The notes under the pieces are model-generated. The model had not been told where the DNA came from. It saw nothing but the letters and a program-made list of their open reading frames with translations, and ran no database searches. Of a stretch of DNA of 12,233 nt, positions 1-5,994 are shown in pieces. A program made the position numbers and the translations under genes. Source of the stretch: JBAPRR01 sp049281195 (GTDB lineage: Bacteria > Actinomycetota > Acidimicrobiia > Acidimicrobiales > CAVXTF01). The stretch is taken from the NCBI GenBank assembly GCA_049281195.1, contig JBAPRR010000062.1, forward strand, positions 1-12,233, given 5' to 3'. Position 1 is the stretch's first letter. Each line of letters begins with the position of its first letter.

Positions 1-1
1 A

Positions 2-226
2 ACCACCACCCTACGACACTTCCCTCCACCCGGCAAGGGGACTGGCGACTTTTTGCCTGACACCCGCGCTCTGACGCGGGGTCGTATGGTCAGTGCGCCG
101 ACAGGCGCTTCACCGCCCCATCTGGCGCCGGCCGGGGCGGCCCCCGAACGCCGGGCATTCGCGCCCGCTGAGGCAAGGACAAGGCGTCCGCGCCGGCGGG
201 CCAGAGGGAGGTCTTTGAAGAAGTGA
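2..226 (+). CDS. Possible C-terminal tail of an unidentified gene (partial)
   Basis: Frame 2 is open from the window edge to a TGA at 224-226, giving about 74 codons. The translation is rich in Pro, Ala and Arg and ends in a strongly basic tail (RRPRRRARGRSLKK). The stop lies inside the ribosome binding site of the next gene, 10 bases before its TTG start, which would fit translational coupling. I do not recognise the protein. GC at the third codon position is only moderate, and one minus-strand frame is also open across this stretch, so chance openness in GC-rich DNA cannot be excluded. A 6-bp inverted repeat (CCCGCG 63-68, CGCGGG 75-80) falls inside it and has no T-run after it. Confidence 0.35.
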   Translation, partial: TTTLRHFPPPGKGTGDFLPDTRALTRGRMVSAPTGASPPHLAPAGAAPERRAFAPAEARTRRPRRRARGRSLKK

Positions 227-236
227 GGAACGCGCC

Positions 237-1433
237 TTGCGTTACGTGCTAGCCCTCTTAGTGCTGCTTGTGATCGCGGCCGGCGTTGTGGCCGGCGTCC
301 GGTACACCGGTGTGGTGCCTCCCGCCACTTTTCAGGCACAGGTCGCAGACTCAGCCGCGCTGCCCGGGGCGGACGCGCCGCTCCCATGGCCCACCGTCGG
401 TTCTGCCGCGGTCGCAGTGGAGGGGATCGGGACTGTCGCCACCTACGGCGGCACCTCGCCCCAAGCGATCGCGAGCATCGCGAAAGTGATGACCGCGGAG
501 GTGATCCTTACGGACCATCCCCTCACCGCCGGCGAATCCGGGCCGGAGATCACCTTCAGCGCATCCGACGTCCAGACCTACCAAACCGACCTGGCCCAGA
601 GTCAGTCGGTGGTGCCGGTGGTGGCCGGCGAATCGCTCTCAGAGCTTCAATGTCTCGAGGCGATGCTCATCCCTTCCGCCAACAACATCGCGGTCAAACT
701 CGCACAGTGGGATTCATCGAGTGTCACGGCGTTTGTGGCGAAGATGAACGCCGAAGCTAAGACGCTAGGGATGACATCCACGACCTACACCGATCCCAGC
801 GGATACCAGTCGACGACCATCAGCAACTCGACCGACCTGATCAAACTCGGAGAGACGGTGATGGACAACCCGGTGTTCGCGTCGATCGTCCAGATGCCGC
901 AGGTGACCCTTCCGCAAGCAAGCACCGTCTACAACTACGACTACGACCTCGGGCGCGACGGCATCGTCGGCATCAAGACGGGGTCCGATTCGGCTGCCGG
1001 TGGATGCTTCCTGTTCGAATCGGTCGACAAGGTCGGACCCAGGCAGATCAAGTTGGTAGGGGTCATTCTCGGCCAGCAGACCTCGAGTCCGATCACCGCA
1101 GCTTTGAACGAAGCGGAGGCTCTTGTTTCTCCGGTACTGGCGAGATTGCAGACTCTTCAAGCGGTACAGGGGGACCTGATGGTCGGGCACATAAGTGCGC
1201 CATGGGCGAGCACGGTTTCGGTATCAACGACATCGCCCATGAGTGTGTTCGGATGGGCCGGTCAACGATTCCCCTTGGTCCTACACGGGCCTACAAAGCT
1301 CACGCTTCCGATCAAGCCCGGAGAACGGCTCGGGACGCTCGTCCTCGAGGTACCCGGACACCCTCAAAGCACGCCGGTAGTCGCAGACGGAGCCATCAAC
1401 GGACCGTCCGCCAGTTGGAAGCTGGAGCGCTGA
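237..1433 (+). CDS. D-alanyl-D-alanine carboxypeptidase, peptidase S11 family (low-molecular-mass penicillin-binding protein)
   Basis: This enzyme would remove the terminal D-alanine from peptidoglycan pentapeptides outside the membrane and so limit cross-linking. All three active-site motifs of serine penicillin-binding enzymes are present: SIAK (residues 80-83, Ser80 nucleophile and Lys83), SAN (147-149) and KTG (247-249). Residues 4-20 are hydrophobic and act as a signal peptide or anchor. At 398 residues the length is normal for the family, and the part after about residue 300 should be the C-terminal beta domain. The start is a TTG at 237, chosen because GAGGAA at 225-230 lies six bases upstream and the hydrophobic segment begins at once. 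It may be coupled to an upstream reading frame ending at 226. It converges with the lipoate-ligase-like gene. DacA/DacB-type naming cannot be decided from the sequence. Confidence 0.92.
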   Translation: MRYVLALLVLLVIAAGVVAGVRYTGVVPPATFQAQVADSAALPGADAPLPWPTVGSAAVAVEGIGTVATYGGTSPQAIASIAKVMTAEVILTDHPLTAGESGPEITFSASDVQTYQTDLAQSQSVVPVVAGESLSELQCLEAMLIPSANNIAVKLAQWDSSSVTAFVAKMNAEAKTLGMTSTTYTDPSGYQSTTISNSTDLIKLGETVMDNPVFASIVQMPQVTLPQASTVYNYDYDLGRDGIVGIKTGSDSAAGGCFLFESVDKVGPRQIKLVGVILGQQTSSPITAALNEAEALVSPVLARLQTLQAVQGDLMVGHISAPWASTVSVSTTSPMSVFGWAGQRFPLVLHGPTKLTLPIKPGERLGTLVLEVPGHPQSTPVVADGAINGPSASWKLER

Positions 1434-1495
1434 GGGGCCGCGGCACTCAACGTCGGAAGCACTCGGTCACACCAACCCTCAGTCGCTTCGGCCCC
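1430..1495. terminator. Inverted repeats between convergent genes, possible shared terminator
   Basis: The 74-base gap between the carboxypeptidase and the convergent lipoate-ligase-like gene holds two overlapping pairings: CTGAGGG (1430-1436) with CCCTCAG (1476-1482), and GGGGCCG (1434-1440) with CGGCCCC (1489-1495). The two share their left arm and so would be alternatives. Neither is followed by a real T-run and the loops are long, so a terminator role is only suggested by the position. Confidence 0.25.
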
Positions 1496-1507
1496 AAATC
1501 GCCTCGG

Positions 1508-2221
1508 CTAACCGATTGAGCCGATGGAAGCAATAACCGACTCGGTAATCCGGTCGTAAAGGCCTGCGCCGTTTCCGAACGCGTCCTCCAGACACGTTGC
1601 CTCAGACCCGAGCAAGGCAGCCAACGATGCGCGCTCTGTGTCTCCGATACGAAGCAAGGACTCGAGCGGCGGTCCCACCGGACCCAGAGGGCTCATCGTC
1701 AAAAAGCGGGCGCCGTGGCGGGTCCTGCGCTGAGACAGTCCGACAAGCTTTCGTCCTTTCCACAGGACCTCTCCCGGTCCGAGCCCGGCGAAGCAAACGG
1801 CCTCGGACCATTCCGATCTTTTCGATGCTCCGCTGACACTGAGGTCGTCGAGCCCCTGATCCGAAAGCGCCCGGCGCCACGCATCGCCGAGCCACGCAGA
1901 AGAACGCAGGACGTCGTCATCCCACAAGACGTCGCCGCGCGGGAGCCATACGTCGATCCACACCTGAGCTCCTTGCGAGACCAGAACAGCGCCACCGCCA
2001 CTCGAACGACGCGTAACTTCGATCCCGGCGTCGCGGAGAGCTGATTCTGTGAGCTCGGGATCCTTCTGTGCAGAACCCAGCACCAAAGACGCTCCGAGCG
2101 GTGAGCACACTGCGATCATCCGGGTCGACAGCGAGCCGGCGGCGCCTAAAGGCCACGGTTCGTGAAGCTCACCTGCAGATGCGGTCCGGTAGGAGACCTC
2201 CCACTTTCCGAGGGCCGTCAT
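1508..2221 (-). CDS. Lipoate-protein ligase A family protein (BPL/LplA/LipB fold)
   Basis: Members of this fold activate lipoate or octanoate with ATP, or transfer the acyl group, onto a lysine of E2 or GcvH lipoyl domains. Two family signatures are visible. One is the nucleotide/acyl-binding loop RRSSGGGAV (residues 71-79). The other is the segment around CFAGLGPGEVLWKGRKLVGLSQRR (143-166), whose Lys158 sits where the catalytic lysine of LplA lies in GRKxxGxxQ. At 237 residues it is shorter than E. coli LplA (about 338), so it lacks the C-terminal accessory domain. The usual His-Asp after GGGAV is replaced by Leu-Val-Ser-Gln, so substrate and activity are uncertain. The ATG at 2221 is preceded by GAGGGCGA. 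It lies 25 bases after the HNH gene and is the last gene of that cluster. It could be a ligase, an amidotransferase or a paralog with another substrate. Confidence 0.8.
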   Translation of the reverse strand: MTALGKWEVSYRTASAGELHEPWPLGAAGSLSTRMIAVCSPLGASLVLGSAQKDPELTESALRDAGIEVTRRSSGGGAVLVSQGAQVWIDVWLPRGDVLWDDDVLRSSAWLGDAWRRALSDQGLDDLSVSGASKRSEWSEAVCFAGLGPGEVLWKGRKLVGLSQRRTRHGARFLTMSPLGPVGPPLESLLRIGDTERASLAALLGSEATCLEDAFGNGAGLYDRITESVIASIGSIG

Positions 2222-2246
2222 TCGCCCTCGAGCATTCGCAATGGGT

Positions 2247-2783
2247 TCAAGCGGTCATCGGTTCGGCACCGAGATACGGCACCCACTCGTCTCGCGCTCC
2301 CCCGCACATGGCAAGCAGCCATACGCGCTGGCGGGGCGCGGTGGGCTGTCGGTGAAGCACAAGGCCGGCCTCGTGCGGAAGGCGGTCCTCTTTGTTCGTG
2401 TTGCAACGCCGACACGAAGCGACGACGTTGTCCCAGGTGTGCGTCCCGCCCCGACTGCGCGGTAGGACATGATCGATGCTCTCGGCTGCTGCGCCGCAGT
2501 ACTGGCAGTTCTGCCCGTCCCGGGCGAAGACAGTGCGTCGGTTGACTGCCACGTTGCGCTCCCTCGGGACGCGGACATAGCGCGCGAGGCGGACCACCGA
2601 CGGTTCGGGCATCACTTCGCGGGCCGAGCGGAATACGCGATCGGTCGAATGAACGAGCTCCGCCTTGGTATCCAGGACGAGAAGCATCGCCCGCCGGGTC
2701 GAGACGACACCGAGCGGCTCGAAAGTTACGTTCAGTACGAGGGCTCGGTTGGTTCCCGCCGTCCCTCTCGTACCCCCATGCAC
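2247..2783 (-). CDS. HNH endonuclease family protein
   Basis: This is a 178-residue protein with a C-terminal HNH nuclease module, a metal-dependent DNA-cutting fold. The zinc-binding pairs are C93-x2-C96 and C124-x2-C127. The core reads S-I-D-H (His105 as general base), then WDN with Asn119, then CNTNKED. This is the usual actinobacterial and cyanobacterial chromosomal HNH type with an N-terminal region of the form LVLNVTFEPLGVVSTRRAMLLVL (residues 15-37). The true biological role of this subfamily is not established, and no methylase or restriction partner lies nearby. The start is a GTG at 2783. The frame is open back to a stop at 2826-2828 but offers no better start, and a GGAGGT lies about 13 bases upstream, longer than ideal. 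It sits 42 bases after the small conserved gene and 25 bases before the lipoate-ligase-like gene, so co-transcription is likely. Confidence 0.88.
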   Translation of the reverse strand: MHGGTRGTAGTNRALVLNVTFEPLGVVSTRRAMLLVLDTKAELVHSTDRVFRSAREVMPEPSVVRLARYVRVPRERNVAVNRRTVFARDGQNCQYCGAAAESIDHVLPRSRGGTHTWDNVVASCRRCNTNKEDRLPHEAGLVLHRQPTAPRQRVWLLAMCGGARDEWVPYLGAEPMTA

Positions 2784-2825
2784 AAACCCGAAGGCTACCT
2801 CCGGATTTGGCCTTCTATCGGCTGT

Positions 2826-3176
2826 TCAGCCCCGCCTCCACTGCCGTGACCCCTGGCACCACTCGAGATACGAGACGACATCAACCGGCCGGGGTGGTTC
2901 AGAACCGTCCCCCCCGTATGCAGTCAGCATCCGTAGATGCCACAAAGAGTCGGTGGGCTCGGGGATGGGCGGCCACTTGCGCCACCATCCCGCCCTTCCC
3001 AGTAGCAACCCTTGCCTGAGCGCTACCAGCCACAAGTCCGGTCTTTTGAGTACGGCCTGGACCACGACAGCAATCCCTGTCGAGCCTCCGGTCAGCTCCG
3101 CCCGACCGCCGGCACCGGCACCGGCACCGGCCCCGGCCCGAGCCCCGGCACCGGCACCGGCACCGGGATCACTCAT
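2826..3176 (-). CDS. Small conserved-looking protein with N-terminal Gly-Ala repeat
   Basis: A 116-residue product whose ATG (3176-3174) overlaps the TGA of the ROK kinase (3175-3173) as ATGA, a hallmark of coupled genes. The body from residue 38 looks like a real soluble domain: PDLWLVALRQGLLL, then GRAGWWRKWPPIP, then LRMLTAYGGDG and VVSYLEWCQ. I recall similar uncharacterised actinobacterial proteins with a WW...W, TAYG and YLRWC pattern, but no function is known to me. Residues 5-24 are an almost pure Gly-Ala run encoded by GGTGCC repeats. A GTG at 3065 (residue 38), preceded by an AGGG, is an alternative start that would leave the repeat untranslated. The same frame continues open far upstream inside the kinase, so the gene is easily missed or miscalled as a 291-residue protein. 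Confidence 0.75.
   Translation of the reverse strand: MSDPGAGAGAGARAGAGAGAGAGGRAELTGGSTGIAVVVQAVLKRPDLWLVALRQGLLLGRAGWWRKWPPIPEPTDSLWHLRMLTAYGGDGSEPPRPVDVVSYLEWCQGSRQWRRG
3105..3164 (-). repeat. GGTGCC hexanucleotide repeat coding Gly-Ala
   Basis: Two blocks of perfect GGTGCC units are separated by a diverged middle part (GGGGCTCGGGCCGGGGCC). They encode residues 5-24 of the small protein. The period is a multiple of three, so gain or loss of a unit would keep the frame. Confidence 0.9.
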
Positions 3177-4051
3177 GTCGTCACACCCACGTCGTGTCCG
3201 ACCGAACGCCACCCGACGGCACCTGCTCCGATCAGCGGTCCCGATGACCCGAGCCCGGCCGCCTCGATACGCGCCCCACGCGAGAAATCGAGCCGGGCAT
3301 GGATATCGAGGGCCTCCGAAGCCGCCTCGAAGAACGGTTCTCCGAACCCGAGGGCGACCGAACCGGCCACGACGGTCAGGTCCAGATCGAGCAGGTTCGA
3401 AACAGACGCGACGGCCACGCCGACCATCCGACCACAACGCCGGATCATGTCGGGGGACGCTTCTACCGGAGGGCGTCCAGTGATCTCGTATATTGCTGTG
3501 CCCGATGCTTCGGCTTCCAGGCATCCACGCCCGCCGCAATGACAGGGTCTCCCCTCCGGCTCGACGACAACGTGACCGATGTGGCCCGCATTTCCGAGGC
3601 GCCCGTCCAAAAGCCTTCTGTCCAAGACGATTCCCCCACCGATTCCGGTGGAGACCACCATCGCCATGAAATCGTCGCGCTCGCGCGCTGCTCCCACCCA
3701 ACCTTCTCCCAGTGCGAGCGCCTTGGCGTCGTTGTCGACGCGTACATCGAGCCCGGTCAGCTGGGAAAGCCTGGATCTCAAGGGAAAATCTCTCCAGGCC
3801 GGAATGTTGAGTGGCGACACGGTTTCACCGCCCCTGGACATGGGACCACCGCAACCCACTCCACAAACTCGTAGGCCGTCATTTCCCCCCGACACCTCCT
3901 TCACGAGCGCTGCGAGAGCGGCGAACAGCTCCTCACCCGATACACCGCGTGGAGTAGGGACCTGTAAATGATCGAGCAGATGGCCGTCAGGAGAGACGAT
4001 CCCGCACGCGAGTTTGGTTCCCCCGATATCGATGGCGAGACAGCTATCCAT
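3173..4051 (-). CDS. ROK family sugar kinase, probable glucokinase
   Basis: This is an ATP-dependent hexose kinase that would make glucose 6-phosphate in the cytoplasm. The phosphate-binding DIGGTK motif is at residues 8-13, the sugar-binding and catalytic VDNDAKALALGE segment at 105-116 (Asp108 as likely base), and the adenosine-side STGIGGG at 134-140. The ROK signature follows: GNAGHIGH (153-160) and the zinc site with CHCGGRGC (170-177) and Glu179. At 292 residues it has no N-terminal DNA-binding domain, so it is an enzyme and not a ROK repressor. The usual C-terminal domain is complete. The ATG at 4051 has a weak GGAT upstream, and DIGGTK follows seven residues in, as is normal. It heads a four-gene minus-strand cluster and shares ATGA with the next gene. 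Glucose, polyphosphate-glucose, N-acetylmannosamine or other sugars cannot be told apart from motifs alone. Confidence 0.9.
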   Translation of the reverse strand: MDSCLAIDIGGTKLACGIVSPDGHLLDHLQVPTPRGVSGEELFAALAALVKEVSGGNDGLRVCGVGCGGPMSRGGETVSPLNIPAWRDFPLRSRLSQLTGLDVRVDNDAKALALGEGWVGAARERDDFMAMVVSTGIGGGIVLDRRLLDGRLGNAGHIGHVVVEPEGRPCHCGGRGCLEAEASGTAIYEITGRPPVEASPDMIRRCGRMVGVAVASVSNLLDLDLTVVAGSVALGFGEPFFEAASEALDIHARLDFSRGARIEAAGLGSSGPLIGAGAVGWRSVGHDVGVTT

Positions 4052-4082
4052 GCGTATCCACGCGCGCGGGTATTTCTGGAAC

Positions 4083-4109
4083 GACAGGGTTTAGGGAAAA
4101 GACAGGGTT
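4083..4109 (-). promoter_or_regulatory. Paired AACCCTGTC direct repeats in the kinase leader
   Basis: AACCCTGTC occurs twice on the minus strand (4109-4101 and 4091-4083), 18 bases apart start to start, about 30-60 bases before the kinase ATG. The position suits an operator for the cluster. No clear -35/-10 pair could be placed around it, so a regulatory role is only suggested. Confidence 0.35.
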
Positions 4110-4167
4110 CACAGAAGCGGTCGCGCTCAGCGAAGTGAGGAGGAAGAGGAAGGCGTGGGCGGTCTCG

Positions 4168-4190
4168 AAAAGCCTGCGCCGGCTCGGCGC
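4168..4190 (-). terminator. Hairpin after the DUF3040 gene, possible intrinsic terminator
   Basis: Reading the minus strand, six bases after the TAA of the DUF3040 gene comes a perfect 6-bp GC stem (GCGCCG / CGGCGC, 4190-4176, 3-base loop), then AGGC and four T residues (4171-4168). The short T-run, separated from the stem, makes it a weak candidate. Confidence 0.4.
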
Positions 4191-4196
4191 CGGCCG

Positions 4197-4571
4197 TTAC
4201 TTATCGCGACGAAAGCGCGAGCGGAGCCAGTCCCTGGCCTCGCTCGCCGGGTTGCCGATCTTGTCGGCGCGGAGGGAATGGGTGATGTCCTGCCAGCCCG
4301 CCTTGCCGACCCGGCGAAGGTTTGTGCTGAAAAGAACAAGCGACGCGAACATGATCGCCACACCAAGAAGTCCAAGGAATACGGAGGTGGTGAACCACAG
4401 GATCATCACCACCAAGCCGAAGATGAAGCCGACTACCGACCACCGGATATAGCGGCCCGCGTACCGATAAACGCTCTCGGACTTGACCCGGGCAGCGAAC
4501 GCCGGATCATGCCGGTAGAGCGTCTGCTCCATCTCGTTGAGCACACGCTGCTCTTCTTCTGAGAGCGGCAC
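4197..4571 (-). CDS. DUF3040 family membrane protein
   Basis: A 124-residue protein of the actinobacterial DUF3040 family. The family hallmark is the N-terminal VPLSEEEQRVLNEMEQTLYRHDPAFAARV, followed by two adjacent membrane helices (about residues 43-63 and 65-82, from YIRWSVVGFIFGLVVMILWF to LGVAIMFASLVLF) and a basic C-terminal tail ending RSRFRRDK. The function is unknown. The start is set at the GTG at 4571, where homologs begin and where AGGGGG lies five bases upstream. The frame is open 20 codons further but that part looks unlike the family. It stands alone between the kinase cluster and the palindrome region, in the same orientation as both neighbours. Confidence 0.85.
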   Translation of the reverse strand: MPLSEEEQRVLNEMEQTLYRHDPAFAARVKSESVYRYAGRYIRWSVVGFIFGLVVMILWFTTSVFLGLLGVAIMFASLVLFSTNLRRVGKAGWQDITHSLRADKIGNPASEARDWLRSRFRRDK

Positions 4572-4720
4572 GCGCACCCCCTGTCCTCTCCCGCACTCCC
4601 AACCCGGGATGCGACAACAATCTTCGCGCAAGCACCGTACCCTGACAACGTCGCGGAGCGGACGGATTCGTTAAAAAGTCGTCAGCTCCGGGCACTCCGG
4701 GCGCATCTTTGGCCTTGGCT

Positions 4721-4786
4721 AATAAACGCCCGCTACCAGGACTTGGCTCCTGGTACTAGAGAACCATCGGCCGGACGGCGTTTATT
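4721..4786. other. Nested intergenic palindrome (66 bases)
   Basis: This sits in the gene-free stretch 4572-4848. The outer arms AATAAACGCC (4721-4730) and GGCGTTTATT (4777-4786) are perfectly complementary over 10 bases. Inside is a second perfect hairpin, TACCAGGA (4734-4741) and TCCTGGTA (4748-4755), with a 6-base loop. Because the outer arms end in A/T-rich steps on both strands, it could be a bidirectional transcription end for the long minus-strand operon. It could also be a structured RNA or a miniature mobile repeat. The rest of 4572-4848 shows only the TTGAGGATCAC direct repeat. Confidence 0.6.
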
Positions 4787-4808
4787 CCGAAGGCGTTCTC
4801 AGGTCTTC

Positions 4809-4839
4809 TTGAGGATCACGACTCCGGGTTGAGGATCAC
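4809..4839. repeat. TTGAGGATCAC direct repeat
   Basis: The 11-base word TTGAGGATCAC occurs at 4809-4819 and again at 4829-4839, 20 bases apart, in the spacer just past the stop of the oxidoreductase gene. No role is apparent. Confidence 0.7.
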
Positions 4840-4848
4840 AAACCCCGC

Positions 4849-5979
4849 TCAGTCGCACTCGGCAAGGATGAGCGGCTCCCCGCCCAACGCCGCCGAACGG
4901 TAAGCCGCCTCCACCACGCGATGAGCCTCGACCGCCACCGCTAGGCCGGGCTCCGGGGCGAACCCACCGGCGAGGGCGGCCAGAAAGGCAAGGTCGGATC
5001 CGGCATACGCCAGGATCTGCGGCCTGAGTGCGTCGGGGACTGGTAACCGGTTCATCAGTTCCGATGCGTTCTCGGATATTCCCAAGTCGGTTGGCCCACC
5101 GGCATGCTCGATCATCACAGGACCGAGCTGTTCGTTTTCCAAAACGACATGCGCCTTTTCGAAGAAGACCTCGAGCCGGCGCGTGGAGGGGCGGGACTCC
5201 AGGCCGTGCCAGACGCTCAAAAGAGTCGAGATAGCTCCAGATGAGTGGGCGAAGGTGACCGCGGCGACATCCTCGATACCCGGATGGCCGGCATTGTTCT
5301 GAGTCCGCGCGGTCACTGACACAACCGGCCCGAACATCCACGAGAGAGCGTCGACGTCGTGAATCGAATGTTCGATCAGCGTGCCTCCTCCCGCCACGTC
5401 CACGTCGCCCCGCCATGTCGAGCGGTACATCCCGCCGATCGGAAAGAACTGGTCGTCGCGAAGAACCGATGCGATCGGCCTTCCGAGGACTTCAGGACCC
5501 GGCGCTCCGACGACCGGCTGGCCCTGACAAATCGAAGCGAGAGCGCTGAACGGGGGCGCATACCTGAGCACCAGTCCGACCTGGTTGGGGAGCCCGGCCT
5601 CGTCCACCATCCGGAAGATCTCCAACGCCGAGGCAAGATTTTTTGCCAAAGGTTTCTCGCAGTAGATGGCGACACCGTGTGCGACGCAGCGCTCTACAAC
5701 CTGTCGATGCATGGCGGTAGGTGTGCACACCCATGCCGCATCGACCCCTTCCAACGCTTGATCCAGATCGTCGGTCGCCCTCCCGGGACCATGGGCGTCG
5801 AGCGTTGCGCGCGCACGATCGACATCCACATCGCAAGCCGAAACGACCACTGCATCTGCTAGCCCTCCACCTATGAGCGACCGCAGAGAATACGAATGGA
5901 CCGTTCCGATGAACCCGCAACCCAGGATGGCGATGCGGGTCGGTCCGTCACTCACTCCGTCACTCACTCCGTCACTCAC
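4849..5979 (-). CDS. Gfo/Idh/MocA family NAD(P)-dependent oxidoreductase
   Basis: Family members oxidise or reduce sugars, inositols or related carbonyl compounds with NAD(P). The N-terminal Rossmann fold has GCGFIG (G20, G22, G25), and the nicotinamide-side motif EKP is at 108-110. The C-terminal catalytic domain carries GGGTLIEHSIHDVD (197-210), where His207 and Asp208 occupy the usual catalytic region. Length (376) is normal. The substrate cannot be read from the sequence. It is the last gene of the LysM-nrdR-deacetylase-dinB run, 15 bases after dinB. The start is odd: the first 36 bases are three perfect copies of GTGAGTGACGGA, each with an in-frame GTG (5979, 5967, 5955). The nearest AAGG lies 1, 13 or 25 bases from these, so none has ideal spacing. 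The longest form is given here. Confidence 0.88.
   Translation of the reverse strand: MSDGVSDGVSDGPTRIAILGCGFIGTVHSYSLRSLIGGGLADAVVVSACDVDVDRARATLDAHGPGRATDDLDQALEGVDAAWVCTPTAMHRQVVERCVAHGVAIYCEKPLAKNLASALEIFRMVDEAGLPNQVGLVLRYAPPFSALASICQGQPVVGAPGPEVLGRPIASVLRDDQFFPIGGMYRSTWRGDVDVAGGGTLIEHSIHDVDALSWMFGPVVSVTARTQNNAGHPGIEDVAAVTFAHSSGAISTLLSVWHGLESRPSTRRLEVFFEKAHVVLENEQLGPVMIEHAGGPTDLGISENASELMNRLPVPDALRPQILAYAGSDLAFLAALAGGFAPEPGLAVAVEAHRVVEAAYRSAALGGEPLILAECD
5944..5979 (-). repeat. Three perfect 12-bp repeats containing the start codon
   Basis: On the minus strand GTGAGTGACGGA is repeated three times without a mismatch, coding (V/M)SDG-VSDG-VSDG. Each unit brings its own in-frame GTG, so the number of units sets both the N-terminal length and the distance from the Shine-Dalgarno-like AAGG. 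Confidence 0.95.
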
Positions 5980-5994
5980 ACCTTCATCTCAGCT

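Noticed and set aside
53..90. Promoter TTGCCT...TATGGT before the carboxypeptidase
   Set aside because: The spacing of about 26 bases is too long, and the region may be coding.
2826..3701. A single 291-residue gene antisense-free across this frame
   Set aside because: The first 175 codons run through the ROK kinase in another frame and look arginine-rich and random; only the part after the ATG at 3176 looks like a protein.
4731..4760. tRNA anticodon arm in the inner hairpin
   Set aside because: The loop and stem sizes are wrong and no T-arm, D-arm or acceptor pairing could be built.
4721..4786. Integron attC site
   Set aside because: The arms do not fit RYYYAAC / GTTRRRY, and there is no integrase or cassette nearby.
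4799..5416. 205-residue frame on the minus strand
   Set aside because: It overlaps the oxidoreductase in another frame, is Arg/Gly-rich and has no recognisable motif.
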